The notes beneath the pieces are model-generated. The model was not told where the DNA came from and searched no databases. It saw nothing but the letters and a program-made list of their open reading frames with translations. From positions 120,006-184,005 of the forward strand of contig CAYFTL010000001.1 of NCBI GenBank assembly GCA_964346145.1: DNA of 64,000 nucleotides, given 5' to 3'. The position numbers were made by a program, and so were the translations under genes. Below are positions 35,343-44,898 of this stretch, one piece after another (positions within the stretch are counted from its first letter, which is position 1; every line of letters starts with the position of its first letter). Origin of the DNA: CAYFTL01 sp964346145. Lineage in GTDB: Bacteria > Bacillota > Clostridia > Christensenellales > Aristaeellaceae.

Positions 35343-36656
35343 TTATTTCTTGGGTTGACGGCGCAAAAAGGCGGGCACATCGGGCGCAAAACCTCTGCGC
35401 TGGGTGGGCTCATCCTCGCGGAAAGCATCGTCTTCATAGGTTCTGTCTTCCCTGGAAGGCTGATAATCCCTACTCCGATCACCATAATCATAACGATCAA
35501 GGGGAGCTCGATCGTCGCGAGTGGGCAATACGCTGCGCTCCGGGCGCCTATCATTCAAAAACGAGGGGACTTCCGGACCTGCATAGCTCTCTTCTTCCCG
35601 CGTTTTTATTTCTTGGCTGTCGGTTTTTTCCAAAATACTGTCCACCGTACGATCCACTTCGCTGGTGCGCTCCGAAATAACTTGTTTTTCCGGGAACGGC
35701 GTTTTTTCAAAACCCGTTGCAATTACAGTGATTCGTACTTCGTCTTCCAGCTCCTCATCAATGCCCGCACCAAAGATGATGTTGGCATCCTCATCAGCAG
35801 CTTCGGTAATCAACTGAGCTGCTTCGTTAATGTCGATAATGCTGGTGTCCGGACCACCGGTAATGTTGATCAACACCGCGCGCGCGCCATCGATGGAAGT
35901 TTCCAGCATAGGACTGGAAATAGCCTGTTTGGCCGCTTCCACCATACGGTTTTCGCCGGTTCCGATACCGATGCCCATGTGTGCCAAACCGCGAGACTCC
36001 ATAACGGTGCGCACGTCGGCAAAGTCCAGATTGATCAAGGAAGGCACCGCAATCAAGTCGGAAATGCCCTGAATACCTTGACGCAAAGTGTCATCGGCAA
36101 TGCGGAAGGCTTCGGTCATTGTGGTGCCCTTTGTCACCACTTGCAGCAGGCGGTCGTTGGGCACAACCACCAAAGTATCCACGCGCATTTTTAGCTGCTC
36201 AATGCCCTCTTCGGCATTTTTCATGCGCTTGCGTCCTTCAAAAAGGAAAGGCTTGGAAACCACGCCGATGGTCAACGCGCCCATCTCCCGGGCTACGCTG
36301 GCAATCACGGGCGCAGCACCGGTTCCTGTTCCGCCGCCCATACCACAGGTAACGAACACAAGGTCCGCACCCTCAATCATTTTAGCAATTTCTTCCCGAC
36401 TCTCCTCGGCAGCACGCTGACCGATCTCCGGAATCGCTCCCGCGCCCAGTCCTTTGGTCAGTTTTTCACCAATTTGAATCTTGTCTGTGGCTTTAGACAA
36501 ATGCAAAGCCTGCTTATCGGTGTTTACCGCAATAAAGTCTACACCGCGCAAGCCGGCTTCCACCATGCGGTTGACCGCATTGGTGCCAGCTCCGCCCACT
36601 CCGATTACTTTAATTGCCGCAAAACTATCTGTATCCATTTCAAATTCAAGCGCCAC
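35343..36656 (-). CDS. ftsZ: cell division protein FtsZ
   Basis: Tubulin-like GTPase that builds the division ring. 437 aa. Shows GVGGAGTNAVNRM (residues 19-31), the tubulin loop GGGTGTG (107-113), and a variable acidic/Arg-rich linker ending in the conserved C-terminal peptide VPAFLRR that binds FtsA and other partners. Start is GTG, with GGAGG 7 bases upstream. Last gene of the division cluster, 33 bases after ftsA. Confidence 0.98.
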   Translation of the reverse strand: MALEFEMDTDSFAAIKVIGVGGAGTNAVNRMVEAGLRGVDFIAVNTDKQALHLSKATDKIQIGEKLTKGLGAGAIPEIGQRAAEESREEIAKMIEGADLVFVTCGMGGGTGTGAAPVIASVAREMGALTIGVVSKPFLFEGRKRMKNAEEGIEQLKMRVDTLVVVPNDRLLQVVTKGTTMTEAFRIADDTLRQGIQGISDLIAVPSLINLDFADVRTVMESRGLAHMGIGIGTGENRMVEAAKQAISSPMLETSIDGARAVLINITGGPDTSIIDINEAAQLITEAADEDANIIFGAGIDEELEDEVRITVIATGFEKTPFPEKQVISERTSEVDRTVDSILEKTDSQEIKTREEESYAGPEVPSFLNDRRPERSVLPTRDDRAPLDRYDYGDRSRDYQPSREDRTYEDDAFREDEPTQRRGFAPDVPAFLRRQPKK

Positions 36657-36689
36657 ACCAGTTCCTCCTCGTTTACAAATTCGCTCTGA

Positions 36690-37892
36690 TTAGCGTTTCA
36701 CCAATCCGCGTATGCTATCTGCAACTCGCCCGAAAAAGCTTTCTTCTTCGCCTTCGCGCTGCTCTATAGAATCAAACACCAAATCAATGAGTCCTAAAGT
36801 GCTGGCAAATACAGGACTGTTGTGTTTTGCCGTTTTTGCCATGGGTGCCTTAATGGAACGTTTAACCTGTTCGGCCATATATTCGCGGCCGCCCCGCATC
36901 ATCGCAATACCGCCCCCGGTTAAAAACATTTGAGAACGAGGACTGAGTCTGGACTTTGCTTCAGCAATGGTCAATTCGATCATTTCAGCAAGTTCGTCTA
37001 CTCGAGCTTCTACAATTTCTTGAACGTCATCCCTGCGAAACAGCAACCGCGTTCCATCTTCCATCCAAACTTCGTGATCCCCTTGAGGATCAAACTCATC
37101 GGGCATGAAAATATATTCGCGCTTAATTCTCTCCGCAGCGTGCATAGGAATGTTCAGTCCGATGGCCAAATCTGCGGTTACATGCCCGCCACCTATGGGC
37201 AACACCGCATGGTAAGTGATCGCATCCCCTTCCACAATAGAGAAATCGGTGTTCAAATAGCCTACGTCAACCATGATCGCGCTGCGATCCCGATCGTCCA
37301 AAGGAATAAGCTGCAGCACAATTCCCAGCGAAGGCGACAGAAAGCCCAGCACCTCCACATTGATTTCAGCCAAACGCCGTTTTATGTCTTCCACAAAAAA
37401 CTTATCTGCCATCACAAATGCAACCGCAGCCTTCAGCTTCGAACCTTTTAAACCTACTGGAGACATGCCTTTTTTTCCACCATCCACAGAAAACCACGCC
37501 GGACTTCGGTGTATGACTACACCTGGCAAGGAGCGCAGATTGAGCTTGTCGGCTACCGCGTCCTGTACGCTTTCCACATCATCGTGCGAAGCACGGCCAT
37601 CTTCAGAGTGTATAGGAACTTCGGCTTCGGCAATATAGGTATTGATGTACTCGCAGGGCACCCCAACATAAATTTCTCGAATGCGGCGTTTTGCTTCCAA
37701 TTCTGCCGCATTGATAGAATTGCGAATAGCCTGAGACAGTTGCTCAGGCGTATTCCAGTCACCATCCTGGTAACCGTCATAAGGCACCGTGCCAGACCCT
37801 ATAATATCGCACCGATTAAAGCCACCGCTTTCGGCAAGCAGGGTGACAATCTTCGAAGTGCCAAAATCGATCGCAGCGACCACAGTTTTCAT
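36690..37892 (-). CDS. ftsA: cell division protein FtsA
   Basis: Actin-like protein that tethers FtsZ to the membrane, 400 aa. IDFGTSKIVTLL (residues 8-19) is the first nucleotide-binding motif, then an SHS2 insertion, VDVGYLNTDFS and the late FLTGGGIAM. The last residues ESFFGRVADSIRGLVKR form the amphipathic membrane-binding helix. Directly upstream of ftsZ, with its own promoter at 37954-37982. Confidence 0.94.
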   Translation of the reverse strand: MKTVVAAIDFGTSKIVTLLAESGGFNRCDIIGSGTVPYDGYQDGDWNTPEQLSQAIRNSINAAELEAKRRIREIYVGVPCEYINTYIAEAEVPIHSEDGRASHDDVESVQDAVADKLNLRSLPGVVIHRSPAWFSVDGGKKGMSPVGLKGSKLKAAVAFVMADKFFVEDIKRRLAEINVEVLGFLSPSLGIVLQLIPLDDRDRSAIMVDVGYLNTDFSIVEGDAITYHAVLPIGGGHVTADLAIGLNIPMHAAERIKREYIFMPDEFDPQGDHEVWMEDGTRLLFRRDDVQEIVEARVDELAEMIELTIAEAKSRLSPRSQMFLTGGGIAMMRGGREYMAEQVKRSIKAPMAKTAKHNSPVFASTLGLIDLVFDSIEQREGEEESFFGRVADSIRGLVKR

Positions 37893-37953
37893 AAAAATTC
37901 AATCGCCTGCCTTATCTATTTAGAGAATGTGATTATTCACATATCTCCATAAT

Positions 37954-37982
37954 ATTGTATATTATACCTGTTCTTCTGTCAA
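37954..37982 (-). promoter_or_regulatory. promoter of ftsA-ftsZ
   Basis: Minus strand: TTGACA (37977-37982), 17-bp spacer, TACAAT (37954-37959). It gives ftsAZ a start independent of the upstream cluster. Confidence 0.75.
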
Positions 37983-38048
37983 ATGGAAAGGGATTAAACA
38001 CTCTAAACCCAATCCCACTCAATAGTTTACAGAAGGTAAACAAAATTT

Positions 38049-38804
38049 CTATGCTTTGGGCTCAATATACACCGCCGAAGTGCCGGTGGATACATCAATC
38101 GTCCCGGTCGCAATCCCTTGGCTAGACAAATCCTGTGCGACGCCCCGCATCCAAATTAACTTATCCCGAAGGTTTTCGCCATCGCCCAGTTTCACAAAAA
38201 AACCTTCACGCAACGACAACGACATAGTATTGGTTTTTTCCACATTTATTTCTTTGACTCTATCGGCCAAATCTTGTTCCCTCAGCGCATCCAAAATTGC
38301 GATCATCGCCGCAAAACTTCCGGATGTGTCGTCGGCCAGCTTTCGCCCTATGGTGTATTGGTTAAACTGTACGCCCTGCACATTGGGCAGCTGTTGAGCC
38401 GGTCCCTCTTCCAAGCGATCCAGCACATAGCCCTGTCCATCTAGCAACAAGGTAACGCCTAGGTAGCGTACAGTCGCCGCCGGATGACGCTCTTTTACGG
38501 TTAAAATCACAGTGCTAGGGTAGCGGGTCTGCAGATCGACCAATTCCAGCTTGCCCAACACCGCCAAACTCTGATTTGCGGTATTTTTATCTATGGAAAA
38601 AATGCTCTGGCCTTGCCTAATGCCGCTGTAGCCGACGATGTCGGCTGCTTCGTAAGATTCCAGCCCGCTTATCCGAACTTCTTTAACCACGAAAACTTGT
38701 TTGAATATATAAATCCCTATAAGGGTCAGTAAAGCTAGAACAAACAATACAGGCCCAGCCTTGCTGCTTTGCCGGTAATGCCTTCGCCTTCTCGACTCAG
38801 CCAT
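38049..38804 (-). CDS. ftsQ: cell division protein FtsQ/DivIB
   Basis: Single-pass septum protein that joins the FtsL/DivIC complex, 251 aa. Basic cytoplasmic N-terminus, one membrane segment (VLFVLALLTLIGIYIFKQVF, about residues 18-37), then the POTRA domain (VKEVRISGLESYEAADIV) and the beta domain (ERHPAATVRYLGVTLLLDGQGYV). The start at 38804 has GGAGGGA upstream. It is 52 bases after murD and 156 bases before ftsA. Confidence 0.92.
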   Translation of the reverse strand: MAESRRRRHYRQSSKAGPVLFVLALLTLIGIYIFKQVFVVKEVRISGLESYEAADIVGYSGIRQGQSIFSIDKNTANQSLAVLGKLELVDLQTRYPSTVILTVKERHPAATVRYLGVTLLLDGQGYVLDRLEEGPAQQLPNVQGVQFNQYTIGRKLADDTSGSFAAMIAILDALREQDLADRVKEINVEKTNTMSLSLREGFFVKLGDGENLRDKLIWMRGVAQDLSSQGIATGTIDVSTGTSAVYIEPKA

Positions 38805-38856
38805 TAACGTCCCTCCGAATTGTAACTCTAAAGTAGCTGTGCGCGGCACATTTGCT

Positions 38857-40233
38857 TTAAGACGTGCGGCCCGTCAATTCGCTCAGCCGGTGTACGATCT
38901 CTTTGAATACCTTGCCCCGCTGTTCGTAATCATCAAACATATCAAAACTGGCACAAGCGGGAGAAAGTAACACGTTCCAACCCGGCTGCGCAAGCCGATA
39001 CGCCGTGTGCACCGCCAGATCAAAATCATATCCGCAGTGGGTTATCTGATCAAAACCCGCACCTTTCAGCGCTTCATCAATTTGCCGGGCGGTTTCTCCG
39101 ATGAGCACTGCATGCTTTATATTGCTGGTAGCTATCCGCTTGCAAAGCGCAGCAAAGTCGGTTTGCTTGTCTGAACCGCCCATAATGATGACCGTAGGTT
39201 CGCCCATGCTGTCTACGGCTTTTATGGTCGAGTCGACGTTCGTGCCCTTAGAGTCGTTGATGAAGCGGACTTGACCTAAACTTCGTACAAACTCCAAGCG
39301 GTGCTCAACCCCTCCAAAGATACGCAGCGTGTGTCGAATTACGGGGGCGGGGATATCGGCCGCCATCGCTATTGCGGTCGCCGCCAACGCATTTTCCAAA
39401 TTGTGCGGCCCGGGGATGCGTACCTCGTCTACGGCGCAAATTTTTCGACTGGCACCGTCCGCACAAAACACAATGTTCCCTTCCTTCACATAAGCACCAA
39501 ATTCCACCGCCTGCGTCCGGGAAAAAAATACCACTTTGGCTTTTGCCGAAGCGGCAAAATCGCGCACGATCGCATCGTCAGAATTTAGAACAAGCCAATC
39601 GCTTTGTTGCTGGTTTTCAAATATTCGCTTCTTTAAATTTATATAGGTTTCCATCGTCTTGTGGCGTACCAAATGGTCTTCTGTAATGTTTAGCACCGCA
39701 GCAATATGGGGCCGGAAGCTATCCACGCTCTCCAGCTGGAAAGAGGAAATTTCAACGACGGCCCAATCGCTGGCCTTGCTATTTAGTGCAATCGACGAAT
39801 ACGGATTACCTATATTCCCCACCACATAGGTGACCTGACCTGCATTTTCAAATATCTTGCCTACTAAAGATGTGGTCGTGGTCTTTCCATTGGTTCCCGT
39901 AATGGCCACGACATTGCCCTGACCCAACCTATAGGCAGCTTCCACCTCGCCAATCACAGGGATATTCTGTAATTGCGCCGCCTTGACCACCGGTGCGTCG
40001 ATGGGTACGCCGGGGCTAATGACCACAAGGTCGATACCCTCTAGAAGCTCCTGAGCAGGCTCGCCCAACCGCCATTCGATCACATCGCTGTTAAGCTCGG
40101 TTGAAAAATCCGGCAACTCAGCGCGGCTTTTTGTGTCGCTAATGCGCACCTTGGCCTGCTTTTCGGCCAGCAATTTGGCCACGGCAACTCCACTGCGCGC
40201 CATGCCCACAACCAAAACCTGCTTTCCCTGCAC
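38857..40233 (-). CDS. murD: UDP-N-acetylmuramoylalanine-D-glutamate ligase
   Basis: Adds D-glutamate to UDP-MurNAc-Ala in peptidoglycan synthesis; cytoplasmic Mur ligase, 458 aa. N-terminal Rossmann VVGMARSGVAVAKLL, ATP loop TGTNGKTTTTSLVGKIF (residues about 110-126), and the central INDSKGTNVDSTIKAV with the family Asn/Asp and Thr. The C-terminal domain carries SPACASFDMFDDYEQRG. Start is GTG with AGGAGAGG upstream. It follows mraY by 49 bases. Confidence 0.97.
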   Translation of the reverse strand: MQGKQVLVVGMARSGVAVAKLLAEKQAKVRISDTKSRAELPDFSTELNSDVIEWRLGEPAQELLEGIDLVVISPGVPIDAPVVKAAQLQNIPVIGEVEAAYRLGQGNVVAITGTNGKTTTTSLVGKIFENAGQVTYVVGNIGNPYSSIALNSKASDWAVVEISSFQLESVDSFRPHIAAVLNITEDHLVRHKTMETYINLKKRIFENQQQSDWLVLNSDDAIVRDFAASAKAKVVFFSRTQAVEFGAYVKEGNIVFCADGASRKICAVDEVRIPGPHNLENALAATAIAMAADIPAPVIRHTLRIFGGVEHRLEFVRSLGQVRFINDSKGTNVDSTIKAVDSMGEPTVIIMGGSDKQTDFAALCKRIATSNIKHAVLIGETARQIDEALKGAGFDQITHCGYDFDLAVHTAYRLAQPGWNVLLSPACASFDMFDDYEQRGKVFKEIVHRLSELTGRTS

Positions 40234-40282
40234 AGAAACCTCTCCTTTCCCGATTGTTCGAATAAACTTTTCGTTTAAAAAA

Positions 40283-41275
40283 TTAGAAACTCAACAATAC
40301 CACAAAGCACAAAATCACGGTGACGATCGTATACATCGACACGATCAAAGGCTCCGGCATTCCTCCCAATTCGAAATGGTGATGCAGCGGTGCCATGCGA
40401 AACACGCGCTTGCCCTTCGTGATCTTAAAATATCCAATCTGAATGATGTCGGATAAAGCTGACGCCACCATGCCGACGCCAATAAAGGGCAACAACAGCG
40501 ATTGTCTGGTCAACATGGCCAACACAACCAGCGCCCCGCCTATCGTAAACGAACCCACATCACCCATAAAGACCTTGGCCGGATGAGCATTGTAGCACAA
40601 GAAGCCTAGCATAGACCCGGCTGCAGCACCGGCAAATACCGCCAAATTCTGATAGTTGCCCTGAGCAGATGCATCCGCGCCGCTCAGACCCAACAGGCAC
40701 ACTACACCCAGCAACAAATAAGCCGGCAGCGAACAGCTTGCACACAAGCCGTCTACGCCGTCCAGCAGGTTGGCGCTGTTGACCGTGCCCACCAAAATAA
40801 AGGCCATCACCGGAACGTAGAAAATACCTAGATCCCATTCTGCCGAAGCAAAGGGGATAATTAACTTTGAACCGATAGCCGGATGAAAATATGCCCATGA
40901 GGCTAGACCTATCGACAACACCACCTGCGGCAGAATCTTTTGCATCGGCGTGAGCCCCAGCGATCTTTTTTTGCTGATTTTCAGGTAGTCGTCCACCAAC
41001 CCGATGGAGCCAAAGCCCAACACCGAAATCAGCGCCATCAGCAAAAAGTCCCAGCGCCCTTCTTGGTAGGATAAGGCCAGGCTGGTAACAACGATGGGCA
41101 GCAAAAACATTATGCCCCCCATCGTCGGAATCCCCTGTTTTTTCTTGTGGGCCTCCGGGCCCAGTTCATATATGTTCTGTCCAAATTTTTTCTTTTTAAG
41201 CCAGGGGATAAAAATCGGCCCTGAGATCGCAGCCAACGCAAAAGCAATGAGTACCGCCCATACCATCCTGTGCAT
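40283..41275 (-). CDS. mraY: phospho-MurNAc-pentapeptide transferase
   Basis: Membrane enzyme that makes lipid I, 330 aa with about ten helices. The catalytic motifs are clear: GLVDDYLKI, the metal-binding NLLDGVDGLCA and HPAKVFMGDVGSFTIGG, and MAPLHHHFE near the end. ATG with AGGAG upstream; 11 bases after murE. Confidence 0.97.
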   Translation of the reverse strand: MHRMVWAVLIAFALAAISGPIFIPWLKKKKFGQNIYELGPEAHKKKQGIPTMGGIMFLLPIVVTSLALSYQEGRWDFLLMALISVLGFGSIGLVDDYLKISKKRSLGLTPMQKILPQVVLSIGLASWAYFHPAIGSKLIIPFASAEWDLGIFYVPVMAFILVGTVNSANLLDGVDGLCASCSLPAYLLLGVVCLLGLSGADASAQGNYQNLAVFAGAAAGSMLGFLCYNAHPAKVFMGDVGSFTIGGALVVLAMLTRQSLLLPFIGVGMVASALSDIIQIGYFKITKGKRVFRMAPLHHHFELGGMPEPLIVSMYTIVTVILCFVVLLSF

Positions 41276-41286
41276 GTCGTTCGCTC

Positions 41287-42753
41287 CTATTTCTGTTGAT
41301 CATGTATTTCACGTAGCAATTCGCTAACTACAATTTTTTCGTCAAAGGGATGCTTAACTCCTTTAATTTCCTGATAGGTCTCGTGCCCTTTGCCGGCAAG
41401 CACCACCACATCCCCCGCCTTTGCATACAGCAAGGCATGGCGAAAGGCTTCGCGCCTGTTTTCAATAACTACATAGGAACCGTTGGTCAGCTTTATCCCC
41501 TCTTCAACCTCTTTAAGAATTTGAAAAGGATCTTCGCTGCGCGGATTGTCGCTGGTCAAAATGCTGTAATCGGACAGGCGGCCTGAAATTTCCCCCATAA
41601 TCGGGCGTTTTTCGTGATCCCGATCTCCTCCACAACCAAATACGGTAATCATCCTGCCCTTGGTCGTCTGGCGTACCGCCTGCAGCACGTTTTCAAGGCT
41701 GCCGGGTGAATGAGCGTAATCCAAAATAACGTTATATGGCGTTTCGGTATCCAAAATTTCAATCCGCCCGGGTACACTTTTTATAGACTCCAAGCCTTCC
41801 TGGATATACTTCGGCTCAATGCCAAGCGCATCGCAAATAGAGGCGGCGGCCAAAGCGTTGTACACGTTAAAAATTCCGGACAATTGCAATTGAATGTCCA
41901 GCTTGTAGCGTTTATGGAAATTGATGCTAAAATTGGAGCCGCGCTGATCTATATCAATCCCTTTGGCGTAAATGTCACTCTTTTCCCGAATGCTGTAGCT
42001 TCCGTGGGGGACACTGTTGTGTTCCATCGCTTTGTGAATGCGCTCATCGTCAGCGTTGTACAGCGCAAAATTGCAGCGTTGCGGATGGAACAGCCACATC
42101 TTGGCCTCAAAATAGTGATCCATATCTTTAAAGAAATCCAGATGGTCCTGGGAAAAATTGGTAAACGCACCAATCTCAAAGCGCATTCCTTCCAGCTTGC
42201 GAAGCGCCATCGCATGGGCAGACACTTCCATGACTACATATTCGACCCCTGCATCCAGCATCTGGCGCAGCAGGCTTTGAAAATCGGTAGGATCCGGGGT
42301 GGTTAAGGTACCAGGCAGTTGCTCATCGCCGATCATAGAACCGGTAGTGCCAATCAGCCCAGTCTTTTTACCTGCCCGATCCAGTATCTGCTTTACCAAA
42401 AAACTGGTGGTGGTTTTGCCCTTGGTTCCCGTAATGCCGATTATGCGCAGTTGATCCCCTGGATTACCATAAAATTGTGCGGCAATCCGCGCCCAGGCTT
42501 CCCGAGCGTCACCTACCACAATCTGGGGCGCTTGCAAATCAAGCGCCCGCTCCACAACCAACGCCACAGCGCCCGAAGCCAAGGCTTGCGGGGCAAAGTC
42601 GTGGGCATCGGCTTTTAAGCCGGGGATACAAAAAAACAGCGCGCCCGGCTCCACCTTCCTGGAGTCGGTACATAGCGATTGAACGTCAACCGCGCTGTTT
42701 CCAATAATTTGAACCTCTTTCGGCAAAGCTGCCGCCAATTTTGATAGCAACAT
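41287..42753 (-). CDS. murE: UDP-MurNAc-tripeptide synthetase, meso-DAP type
   Basis: Adds meso-diaminopimelate to UDP-MurNAc-Ala-Glu, 488 aa. ATP loop GITGTKGKTTTSFLV, and the substrate-selecting motif DNPRSEDP, which marks DAP-adding (rather than lysine-adding) MurE. This agrees with dapF and dapL in the window. The start at 42753 has GGGAGGAAT upstream, which removes the longer frame from 42804. 131 bases separate it from ftsL, with only a weak hairpin (42798-42825) between. Confidence 0.97.
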   Translation of the reverse strand: MLLSKLAAALPKEVQIIGNSAVDVQSLCTDSRKVEPGALFFCIPGLKADAHDFAPQALASGAVALVVERALDLQAPQIVVGDAREAWARIAAQFYGNPGDQLRIIGITGTKGKTTTSFLVKQILDRAGKKTGLIGTTGSMIGDEQLPGTLTTPDPTDFQSLLRQMLDAGVEYVVMEVSAHAMALRKLEGMRFEIGAFTNFSQDHLDFFKDMDHYFEAKMWLFHPQRCNFALYNADDERIHKAMEHNSVPHGSYSIREKSDIYAKGIDIDQRGSNFSINFHKRYKLDIQLQLSGIFNVYNALAAASICDALGIEPKYIQEGLESIKSVPGRIEILDTETPYNVILDYAHSPGSLENVLQAVRQTTKGRMITVFGCGGDRDHEKRPIMGEISGRLSDYSILTSDNPRSEDPFQILKEVEEGIKLTNGSYVVIENRREAFRHALLYAKAGDVVVLAGKGHETYQEIKGVKHPFDEKIVVSELLREIHDQQK

Positions 42754-42884
42754 AACTCTATTCCTCCCAAATATGCAAATCATTTTGCCGAAAGCGTGAC
42801 GCACAATCTAAAAAGACCGTGCGCCGTTTTAAGCTCTGGACAAATGAGAAAATACTAATAACATCGATTTACTTTTATTAGACT

Positions 42885-43412
42885 CTATTCACGCGAATTT
42901 TGATCCACAACGCTTTGAACCCCACCATCCGCCGTGTACATCCGGGATGTGGACAGCGCTTCCGGCAAGGTTACCATGCGCGTTTGCCCGGCAGAGGACT
43001 GAACCATGCCCAACTCATGCAGGGCGCGATCCCGCACTTTTGTAATGTCCGAAGCAATTTCAAGCTGCACCTGCAGTCCTGATTGTTTGCTTTTAAGCTG
43101 CATTATATTTTGCTGCAGCCCATTAATGCGGGCGCTGTTTAAGGAAATCTGTGATAGGTACGAAACCAACATTCCTATACAGATCACAAAAATGGTCACA
43201 GTAAATAAAACCAAGACTTTTTTGAGATTGAGCGCTGGTCTCGGCTTCACTTTAGGCTGATTTTTAGGCCACCATTCCTCTTCGATTTTATCGTTGGGGC
43301 CATATACCCGCAAATGTCGAGCGCTGAGGCGCCCTTCATCCCGATACCCTTGTTGCACCTGTTGGGCGTGGCTTTCATAAATATATTCAGCCGTAGCACG
43401 TTGAGCCTGCAT
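42885..43412 (-). CDS. ftsL: FtsL/DivIC-like septum protein
   Basis: 175 aa bitopic protein: a charged, Tyr/Gln-rich cytoplasmic N-terminus, one membrane segment (VLVLFTVTIFVICIGMLVSY, about residues 66-85), then an extracellular coiled coil (ARINGLQQNIMQLKSKQSGLQ). The position right after mraZ is where ftsL sits in most clusters. Sequence of FtsL proteins is poorly conserved, so position and topology carry most of the weight. The ribosome binding site is weak (GGAAGG, 11 bases upstream). Confidence 0.8.
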   Translation of the reverse strand: MQAQRATAEYIYESHAQQVQQGYRDEGRLSARHLRVYGPNDKIEEEWWPKNQPKVKPRPALNLKKVLVLFTVTIFVICIGMLVSYLSQISLNSARINGLQQNIMQLKSKQSGLQVQLEIASDITKVRDRALHELGMVQSSAGQTRMVTLPEALSTSRMYTADGGVQSVVDQNSRE

Positions 43413-43454
43413 GCTACCACGATCCTTCCAAATAATAATATTGAATAAAACGTT

Positions 43455-43913
43455 TTAGTTTGTGGGTTGATAGTAGCGTTCGTTGATGTAAGAAAGCAGA
43501 TCGTCGCTGGTCGCCTCCGCCTCTTCACATTCGCGGATGTACTGCTCCTCATCCCAAATTTCAAAAAACTGCCCCACCCCTACGAAACGAATCGATTTGA
43601 GTATGCCGGTTTTTTGCCTCAATGTCGCGGGCAACAGTATGCGCCCCTGGGCGTCCAGCTCACAATTGCTAAAAGAGTTTCCGTTGATCAGGCGTACATA
43701 GCGCATACCGCGGATGTCGCTGTCGGGAATCTTGTTAAGCTCTTCATTGATCCGTTCCCACTTTTCACGGGGATATATGGCAATCGCCGAAAACTGATTA
43801 TTCAGACCGATGGTAAAACGATCGCCCAAGCAGCTGCGATAGGCGGTAGGAACAGTAACACGCCCTTTTGCATCAATCGTATGGGCAAAATTCCCAGAAA
43901 AATCAGCTGACAC
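43455..43913 (-). CDS. mraZ: transcriptional regulator MraZ
   Basis: AbrB-fold regulator that binds its own promoter and tunes the division/wall cluster. 152 aa with two SpoVT/AbrB-like repeats: IDAKGRVTVPTAYR and LDAQGRILLPATLR. Start is GTG behind GGAGGGG. It leads the cluster, downstream of an extended -10 promoter and MraZ-box-like repeats. Confidence 0.95.
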   Translation of the reverse strand: MSADFSGNFAHTIDAKGRVTVPTAYRSCLGDRFTIGLNNQFSAIAIYPREKWERINEELNKIPDSDIRGMRYVRLINGNSFSNCELDAQGRILLPATLRQKTGILKSIRFVGVGQFFEIWDEEQYIRECEEAEATSDDLLSYINERYYQPTN

Positions 43914-43984
43914 CTACCGTTCCCCTCCTCTCACCTTCTTTATCGTTCTCTAAAAAAGACTTTTTATAACCATATTTCCCCCAC

Positions 43985-43993
43985 AGTATACCA
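43985..43993 (-). promoter_or_regulatory. mraZ promoter (extended -10)
   Basis: Minus strand TGG-TATACT (43985-43993) about 70 bases before the GTG. The -35 is weak (TAGCAT, about 44008-44013). Confidence 0.6.
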
Positions 43994-44022
43994 CAATCAT
44001 CCCATTTATGCTACATAATCCC

Positions 44023-44039
44023 ACACTTTCCTCCACTTT
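44023..44039 (-). promoter_or_regulatory. MraZ-box-like direct repeats
   Basis: On the minus strand AAAGTGG-AGG-AAAGTGT: two copies of AAAGTG(G/T) with a 10-bp period (44033-44039, 44023-44029), matching the AAAGTGK-N3 repeat described for MraZ. They lie just upstream of the -35 position. Confidence 0.65.
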
Positions 44040-44101
44040 TTTTCACAAAAATCATCCTTTTGTAATTGAATTGACTTTGAATTATAAAATAAATAAAAAA
44101 A

Positions 44102-44125
44102 GCTTGAACAGAATTCTGTTCAAGC
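44102..44125 (-). terminator. terminator of the metallophosphoesterase gene
   Basis: Perfect 24-bp palindrome with an AATT centre, followed on the minus strand by a run of seven T residues. It lies 28 bases after the stop. Confidence 0.85.
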
Positions 44126-44153
44126 CTGCAAGAAGCCATAATTCAATTTTTTG

Positions 44154-44858
44154 TCATTCCATTTGTTCCGGCAACCGATAAAGTAAAAAGTTCAGGTTGT
44201 CGCAAGAAACTTGATGATAACACACTCCATTCAGTTTTCCGCTAAATGCTCCACCGAGTCCCGGCCCGTGCAAATGCCCATATACCACATGGCTTGCGCC
44301 ATAATTTTCGATCAATTGTGAAAAATCCGTTTCGCCTCCACCGGATTCCACCGGTGGATAGTGCATCAGCACATACATCGGTGCACACGGAAACTTTGCC
44401 CGAGCAGCTTTCAGACTCATTTCCAACCGCAGCACTTCCCGCTTATATATTTTTTCATCCTGTTCACCGCTTTGCTTATCCCCAGGCAACAGCCAGCCGC
44501 GAGTACCGGCAAACAACATATCATTTAACATCACGTAATCGTTTTGCAAAGCCCACATACCTTCGGGCATTTGGGCACGCAGCTTTCCAATAGAACCCCA
44601 CCAATAATCGTGATTGCCCTTAAGAATAATCTTTTTCCCGGGCAACCGAGCAATCTGTTTCAGATCTTCCAGCCCATCCTCCAGGCTCATTGCCCAACTC
44701 AAGTCTCCCGGCAACAAAACGACGTCATCTTCCTTGACCTTATCTATCCAGTCCTGCTGAATCTTTTTAAAATGATTTTCCCAGTGCTTTCCAAACACAT
44801 CCATGGGTTTATCCGTTTGTCCCGGCAAGTGGAGGTCGCCGATTGCATATATGCCCAC
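44154..44858 (-). CDS. metallophosphoesterase
   Basis: Calcineurin-like phosphoesterase, 234 aa, cytoplasmic. The five blocks are all seen: GDLHLPG, LLPGDLSWAM, LKGNHDYWWGS, LMHYPPVE and YGHLHGPG. Substrate (nucleotide, phosphoprotein or lipid) cannot be told. Last gene of a probable operon that starts with the UDG genes; 40 bases after the zinc-ribbon gene. Confidence 0.92.
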   Translation of the reverse strand: MGIYAIGDLHLPGQTDKPMDVFGKHWENHFKKIQQDWIDKVKEDDVVLLPGDLSWAMSLEDGLEDLKQIARLPGKKIILKGNHDYWWGSIGKLRAQMPEGMWALQNDYVMLNDMLFAGTRGWLLPGDKQSGEQDEKIYKREVLRLEMSLKAARAKFPCAPMYVLMHYPPVESGGGETDFSQLIENYGASHVVYGHLHGPGLGGAFSGKLNGVCYHQVSCDNLNFLLYRLPEQME

Positions 44859-44898
44859 CGTTTAAAACCTCCATTATCCTTCTAATAATCTTTGACAT

